The position numbers were made by a program, and so were the translations under genes. From Mimachlamys varia (taxonomy: Eukaryota; Mollusca; Bivalvia; Pectinida; Pectinidae), in contig OX392534.1 in NCBI GenBank assembly GCA_947623455.1, positions 33,237,426 to 33,301,425 on the forward strand: a stretch of DNA of 64,000 nucleotides, written 5' to 3'. Below are positions 62,801 through 64,000 of this stretch, in pieces (the stretch's first letter is position 1; each line of letters starts with the position of its first letter). Below the pieces are notes generated by a model that saw only the letters and a list, made by a program, of their open reading frames with translations, did no database searches and was not told where the DNA came from.

Positions 62801-64000
62801 ATATTGTCCGATTTCAATGAAATTTTATATATAACTGTAGTAGGACACCACGGACATTGTCGTAACCTCCGTTTCCTAATTCGTCAACATGACCGCTGAT
62901 ATATGGGGTGTCAGCTATATTTCCATTGTGAGTTCATTGGGCTCATCAGTTCCGACCAAAGGGGTAGTTTGGGGGACATCTGTAATGGTACCCCATTACA
63001 ATTAGCACTTGTTGAATATTTCATTATTTCAGTAGAGCGTATTTATGTCAGCTTTATACATTCTGGTAAAGAATTTAGAATTCAATACAATATTTAATAA
63101 ATTAATACATGTACCGGTACATGTATATATTTAGGATGTTTTGTTTTCAAATCATGCAAATTTCTTGTTTTCAAGATTCAACTACCTAAAATTTGTAAAA
63201 ATTATGATTAAACCATTCATGATTGTCGAACTTTATACCAGAGTGATATTTTTTCTTTCCTCTCTAGGAACTTATACATGCCCACAGACCAGAGTCTGTG
63301 TACGACGCCCTTATTGTAGAGAAGAAGATGTTAGAGGCAGCAAACAAGGAATGGAGTAAGATGCAGAGGCCCGGGAAATCCTACTCGGACCAGCTGGAAA
63401 AAGATGTACGTGTTGCTACGGTTACGAAAATATTTAACATTAAACAGTATTAGGGTCATTCTCCCTATTATTAAAATCATATTAATTTTATCAAATAGTT
63501 ACTTTTCATATAAAAATTTGGCAATGTTTGTATTTTGCAGTACCCTATAAATGCATTTTCATTATAAGAGCAACATTTATGCGAAAGGAAAATATCAGCC
63601 AAGATATTGGATCAAAGTTAAAAAGAATTTACCATGATTGAACAATCTTTCAACTAAAGACATTTTTTCCATCTTTAAATCAAGAGTTGACATGGTAAGA
63701 ATTCCTAAATTTCAAAATAACTTTTTTGTTTGTGCTTTACTTGGCTGATTCACACATACACGATTATCAACAGTTTTTTAATGCTCCTTTAGAATTGCTT
63801 TACCTTTGCTATCATTCATTATATAAAAGTCTGTTTTATGTTGTTTCAGTTGTTTTCCGAAGTGTTTGCTGACGACCCGTTGTTTATGTGCGAGATAGCC
63901 CAGAACATGGTTGCCCAGGGTGCGGAGGAGGCACAGAGAAGGCCCGCCAAGGAGAGACAGGCCCTGATGGTAGCCACGGTTGGGCGACTCATGGAGGCAA
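32815..64000 (+). CDS. Large multi-exon gene, CCDC162/DUF4549-like coiled-coil protein (3' part beyond window)
   Basis: Coding exons: 32815-32960, 33434-33506, 34233-34343, 36230-36354, 37712-37895, 38421-38489, 38983-39199, 39582-39694, 40065-40190, 40625-40819, 41195-41346, 41795-41928, (42437-42451), 47078-47181, 47630-47727, 48118-48219, 48547-48684, 49409-49520, 50303-50425, 51270-51470, 52000-52200, 63268-63405, 63850-64000. All junctions are GT-AG and phases agree throughout, giving about 1,009 codons without a stop. The start MMSLSDLYQPGTSEK follows an acceptor at 32778, so a non-coding 5' exon is likely. Residues 20-45 form a charged coiled coil. Exon 7 is a Ser/Pro/Ala-rich linker; exons 12 and 15 are low-complexity (acidic, then VGGGGGIG). 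The other exons look helical and conserved. The CCDC162-type assignment (a large protein of unknown function) is from overall appearance and is tentative. Confidence 0.8.
33600..34110. repeat. Intron 2 array carrying copies of exon 3's acceptor edge
   Basis: About eight units of 56-62 bp, each with tgatacaggtgagttagtcc then cagcctctgtactgttaatt and atttgttatttacctg. Exon 3 begins at 34233 after tttatacag with gtgagcgagtcccagccact. The array unit is thus a decayed copy of the acceptor plus the first 20 or so exon bases. Confidence 0.85.
34344..35530. repeat. Intron 3 array carrying copies of exon 3's donor edge
   Basis: About twelve units of roughly 98-100 bp, each with aaaaccctgcccctcctcc, ttcaccaggtaggtaca, and ggttactgtaactgtcat. 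Exon 3 ends agtctgcccctcctacttcaccag/gtaagtaca with the same following intron phrase (catatataggttactataac). Each unit therefore repeats the last 20-30 exon bases and the 5' splice site. Minus-strand ORFs at 35007-35451 are repeat artefacts. Confidence 0.9.
35787..36135 (+). mobile_element. TTAA-flanked MITE, AGGCCCAATATA family
   Basis: The ends AGGCCCAATATATGTAACTT and aagttacgtatattgggtct are inverted and bordered by TTAA. The 65-codon ORF inside (35814-36011) is on a repeat also found, inverted, at 49799-50153, so it is unlikely to be a host gene. Located in intron 3. Confidence 0.85.
36868..37220. mobile_element. CAGGGCTTTATCA MITE
   Basis: The 13-bp ends CAGGGCTTTATCA and TGATAAAGCCCTG are perfect inverses, with ggaca on each side as a possible 5-bp duplication. 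CAGGG ends suggest a hAT-type element although the duplication is short. No coding capacity. Intron 4. Confidence 0.65.
38100..38357. mobile_element. Short MITE with catacttgccaac ends
   Basis: Left catacttgccaac and right gttggcatgtatg match as inverted ends in 12 of 13 bases. The region inside is about 250 bp and non-coding. Intron 5. Confidence 0.55.
39242..39421 (-). mobile_element. ATGCCCCC MITE
   Basis: 180 bp with ends atgccccc and gggggcat; internal phrases (tagtgttacccatgtccatc, aatggtaatgtaaccagctt) are the reverse complement of those in the 55770 copy. It begins about 40 bp after the exon 7 donor. Confidence 0.8.
42437..42451 (+). CDS. Candidate 15-nt microexon of the large gene
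   Basis: CTGGTACTAAAGAAG lies between a good acceptor (aaattttcag) and gtataa. Exon 12 ends in phase 1 and exon 13 starts in phase 1. Inserting these 15 bases adds five codons (reading AGTKE between the flanking Gly codons) without a shift. Skipping it also keeps frame, so it could be an alternative cassette. Confidence 0.5.
42846..43017 (-). mobile_element. tRNA-derived SINE in intron 12
   Basis: On the minus strand: ggtggtgcagtggataacgc (A-box region) and ggttcaattcccc (B-box), with a tail running to gccaacaagaggga. The tRNA stem does not close, so this is a SINE rather than a tRNA gene. Confidence 0.65.
43860..46190. repeat. Degenerate tandem array interrupted by a DNA element
   Basis: Units of about 140-165 bp share aaaagtaggtcactgtgacc, acatcaaagaaaagattgtc and acttcatacttggggta. 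Two units lie at 43870-44159. The array resumes after the 44160-45923 insertion with catcaaag, ttgtcttggctc and acttcatacttggggtaa. Such accttgacct-type arrays also occur at 53560-55640. Confidence 0.75.
44160..45923. mobile_element. TA-flanked DNA transposon, CCGTAAAAACTCG ends
   Basis: 27-bp inverted ends start CCGTAAAAACTCGTGTAATC and match in 26 of 27 positions; TA borders both sides, as for Tc1/mariner/pogo elements. Internal repeats of aatttacgcaccc lie near each end. No transposase motif is evident. An unlisted short ORF at 45220-45363 (47 codons, starting MATFDFETSSCEFDD) looks protein-like. Confidence 0.85.
47286..47358 (-). mobile_element. tRNA-like sequence (SINE head)
   Basis: The minus strand reads tctctttagctcaattggtt (A-box region) and ggtttgactcctgg (B-box). 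It looks like a Lys/Val-type tRNA head but the arms pair poorly and no terminator run follows. Most likely a SINE fragment in intron 13. Confidence 0.5.
48685..49080. repeat. 48-bp array starting at the exon 16 donor
   Basis: About eight 48-bp units of ggtcacacaacaggtcaagg, tcattgtacctcaaacaatt, tcatgtaa. The first begins directly at the 5' splice site: exon 16 ends gacctcaa/gtaaggtcacat. Most later units repeat gtaaggt, a usable donor. The long ORF running through here (to 49079) reads intron. Confidence 0.85.
49799..50153 (-). mobile_element. TTAA-flanked MITE, AGGCCCAATATA family, inverted copy
   Basis: Same family as 35787-36135 in opposite orientation, TTAA at both borders. A host segment of about 98 bp (gagaatgggattgactgtcc ... 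aataatacaattcctttaa) precedes it and is repeated immediately after it (50158-50256), so the element sits exactly between two direct repeats. Confidence 0.85.
50473..50818. repeat. 13-bp minisatellite in intron 18
   Basis: About 26 units of ccttgataagtgg with few variants (aagcgg, one attagcgg, two 2-bp deletions). It starts about 48 bp after the exon 18 donor. Minus-strand LSRPLIKATYQGH-type ORFs are its translation. Confidence 0.95.
52275..52745. mobile_element. TA-flanked Tigger/pogo-like MITE
   Basis: Left CAGTGTACCCTCGACCTATC and right ggtataacgagggtacactg with TA on both sides; inner phrases atcgccaccc recur. The ends resemble those of the 56266 element. It starts about 75 bp after exon 20. 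Confidence 0.8.
53027..53115. mobile_element. Element end with gtcccccaaac terminal repeat
   Basis: atgtcccccaaacgaag is followed by tggggggacat, a local hairpin, then a (tta)n run and aagctttaccgaacataatc. The inverse gtttgggggacat occurs at about 62968-62980, and aagctttaccgaacataatc recurs at about 61077. The two ends may bound one large composite element filling most of intron 20. Confidence 0.45.
53560..55730. repeat. Degenerate array with 145-bp late units
   Basis: Phrases gtgaccttgaccttg, ctgaaacacgaactcg, atgctggacccatatatgaa and gaagtttggtcaggatc recur. In 55149-55590 the spacing is about 145-146 bp. The array ends in a gtacgtacgt-rich dyad at 55647-55682 and cgcgaggggataat. No coding potential beyond repeat ORFs. 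Confidence 0.7.
54772..54890 (+). mobile_element. tRNA-headed SINE fragment, Meta-SINE-like family
   Basis: atggtggccgagtcgttaag (A-box region), ccactagtcctccaaccctg and cgagttcaaaacc (B-box) match the head of the minus-strand SINE at 7046-7265. The core is lost here. Confidence 0.65.
55770..55947 (+). mobile_element. ATGCCCCC MITE
   Basis: 178 bp from atgccccc to gggggcat with a C14-type tract; internally ggttacattaccatgggacg. Same family as 39242 and 6260. Confidence 0.8.
56266..56835. mobile_element. TA-flanked Tigger/pogo-like MITE
   Basis: Ends CAGTAAAACCTCGTTATATC and gatataacagggttttactg, TA on both sides, with extra internal copies of ggcggtataacgggt. CAGTAAAACC ends are characteristic of Tigger-type elements. 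No transposase left. Confidence 0.85.
56836..57932. other. Intron sequence, nothing recognised
   Basis: AT-rich with short ORFs only. If the minus-strand gene at 57933-58572 is real, its 3' UTR would lie in the upper part of this stretch. Confidence 0.4.
57933..58572 (-). CDS. Two terminal coding exons of a nested minus-strand gene
   Basis: Exon 58440-58572 follows a clean acceptor (tttaaatttcag on the minus strand), is open in one frame only and reads VVNNGKIVDFDLRTRS and TIIWEGPRQFQNMNECELDR, ending at a gtttgt donor in phase 2. The next exon, 57933-57990, follows tttctacag in matching phase and reads FYDWTVSLETRVSSAEMQ to a TAG stop. The beta-strand-rich style (FDLRTRS) recalls a WD/propeller blade, but I cannot name a family. 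The upstream exon must leave one base. It lies antisense inside intron 20 of the large gene. Confidence 0.55.
58573..59721. other. No gene recognised
   Basis: AT-rich. A minus-strand candidate exon at about 59178-59210 has a good acceptor but its phase does not fit the exon at 58572, so it is not called. Confidence 0.4.
59722..60105. mobile_element. hAT-like MITE with CAGGGACCTG ends
   Basis: The left cagggacctgagaatttgtt and right aacaaatttccaggtccct are imperfect inverses extending inward to ttttggacct. No clear target duplication; the last base differs from the CCCTG expectation. Confidence 0.6.
60412..60549 (-). CDS. Candidate first exon, MAARRKQSRIRLKGR
   Basis: On the minus strand ATG at 60549 opens a basic 46-codon frame (MAARRKQSRIRLKGRLANKE, then IKKIGTDTSDQQKE and HPSKKTKTM) ending at a possible donor gtttga, or at TGA just after. 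It has the composition of a real N-terminus. It lies upstream of, and in the same orientation as, the exons at 57933-58572, but the phases (0 here, 1 needed) do not join directly, so an intervening exon would be required. In unit B the ATG is lost. Confidence 0.4.
60878..60936 (+). CDS. Candidate first exon, MAATKLSRNGPNLAENAVL
   Basis: The plus-strand ATG in gtcgaatggcggcc opens MAATKLSRNGPNLAENAVL and meets a donor-like aag/gtactt. Unit B keeps the same exon at 61640-61698 with a few residue changes (MAAAKLSRRTPNLAENAVL), all in frame. No downstream exon was identified. Probably a fragment of a host gene sharing a two-way promoter with the minus-strand candidate. Confidence 0.4.
61075..61838. 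repeat. Tandem duplication unit B
   Basis: Second copy of unit A. It begins aagctttaccgaacataatc and ends tatgtaagattatgttttaa; the inner acataatcttac and gtaagattatgt are inverted, so the unit may be an element with short terminal repeats. The minus-strand ORF is degraded here. Confidence 0.75.
61839..62143. other. (tta)n run and single-copy leader of the 128-bp array
   Basis: A (tta)n tract is followed by tttcttccgccgcggaggtt, a phrase typical of repeated non-coding elements in molluscs, then sequence leading into the array. The 78-codon ORF at 61852 is not supported as a gene. Confidence 0.5.
62144..62910. repeat. 128-bp tandem array, six units
   Basis: gattggtcgaaatttatata recurs at 62144, 62272, 62400, 62528, 62656 and 62784: spacing exactly 128 each time despite substitutions. 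Units contain tttcaatgaaatttaatata, acaccaacaacattgtcg and caacatggccgctatttcct. Two sub-types alternate (ttttatatataactgtagta at units 3 and 6). Confidence 0.95.
62911..63267. other. Intron 20 end
   Basis: Contains gtttgggggacat at 62968-62980, the inverse of the element end at 53027, then AT-rich sequence leading to the exon 21 acceptor (ttcctctctag). Confidence 0.5.

Overview
The window is animal nuclear DNA: AT-rich, with spliced genes, GT-AG introns, LINE and SINE retroelements, many inverted-repeat DNA transposons and long tandem arrays. tRNA-headed SINEs with a Meta/Deu-like central domain, together with the repeat style, suggest a bivalve mollusc. No species can be named from sequence alone.

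Layout. 1-6.9 kb is gene-free: a duplicated block, a G-rich minisatellite and scattered small elements. 6.9-8.8 kb holds a four-exon gene for a 202-residue protein with a signal peptide; part of its last exon and 3' flank is repeated inside its own last intron. 9.1-10.1 kb is a decayed LINE ORF1, followed by about 3.2 kb of a 35-bp satellite. 14.8-17.8 kb is a TTAA-flanked inverted-repeat element containing a palindrome. 17.9-21.8 kb is a nearly full-length APE-type LINE ORF2 with one frameshift and a 2A-like motif at its N-terminus. 22-22.85 kb is a second copy of the window start, here carrying a SINE. 24.3-24.9 kb is a coding-like but frame-broken island. 25.5-31.8 kb is nested transposons and tandem arrays.

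From 32.8 kb to beyond the window end, a single plus-strand gene of at least 23 exons (about 1,009 codons seen) reads through in consistent frame. It resembles the CCDC162/DUF4549 coiled-coil family, with moderate confidence. Its introns are full of repeats. The most striking are arrays in the introns flanking exon 3 whose units copy that exon's own splice-acceptor and splice-donor edges; a similar array follows the exon 16 donor. A 15-nt in-frame microexon is likely in intron 12.

Intron 20 (11 kb) contains minus-strand coding exons that look like the 3' end of a second, nested gene. It also contains a tandemly duplicated segment with two divergent first-exon-like ORFs. A 128-bp array follows.
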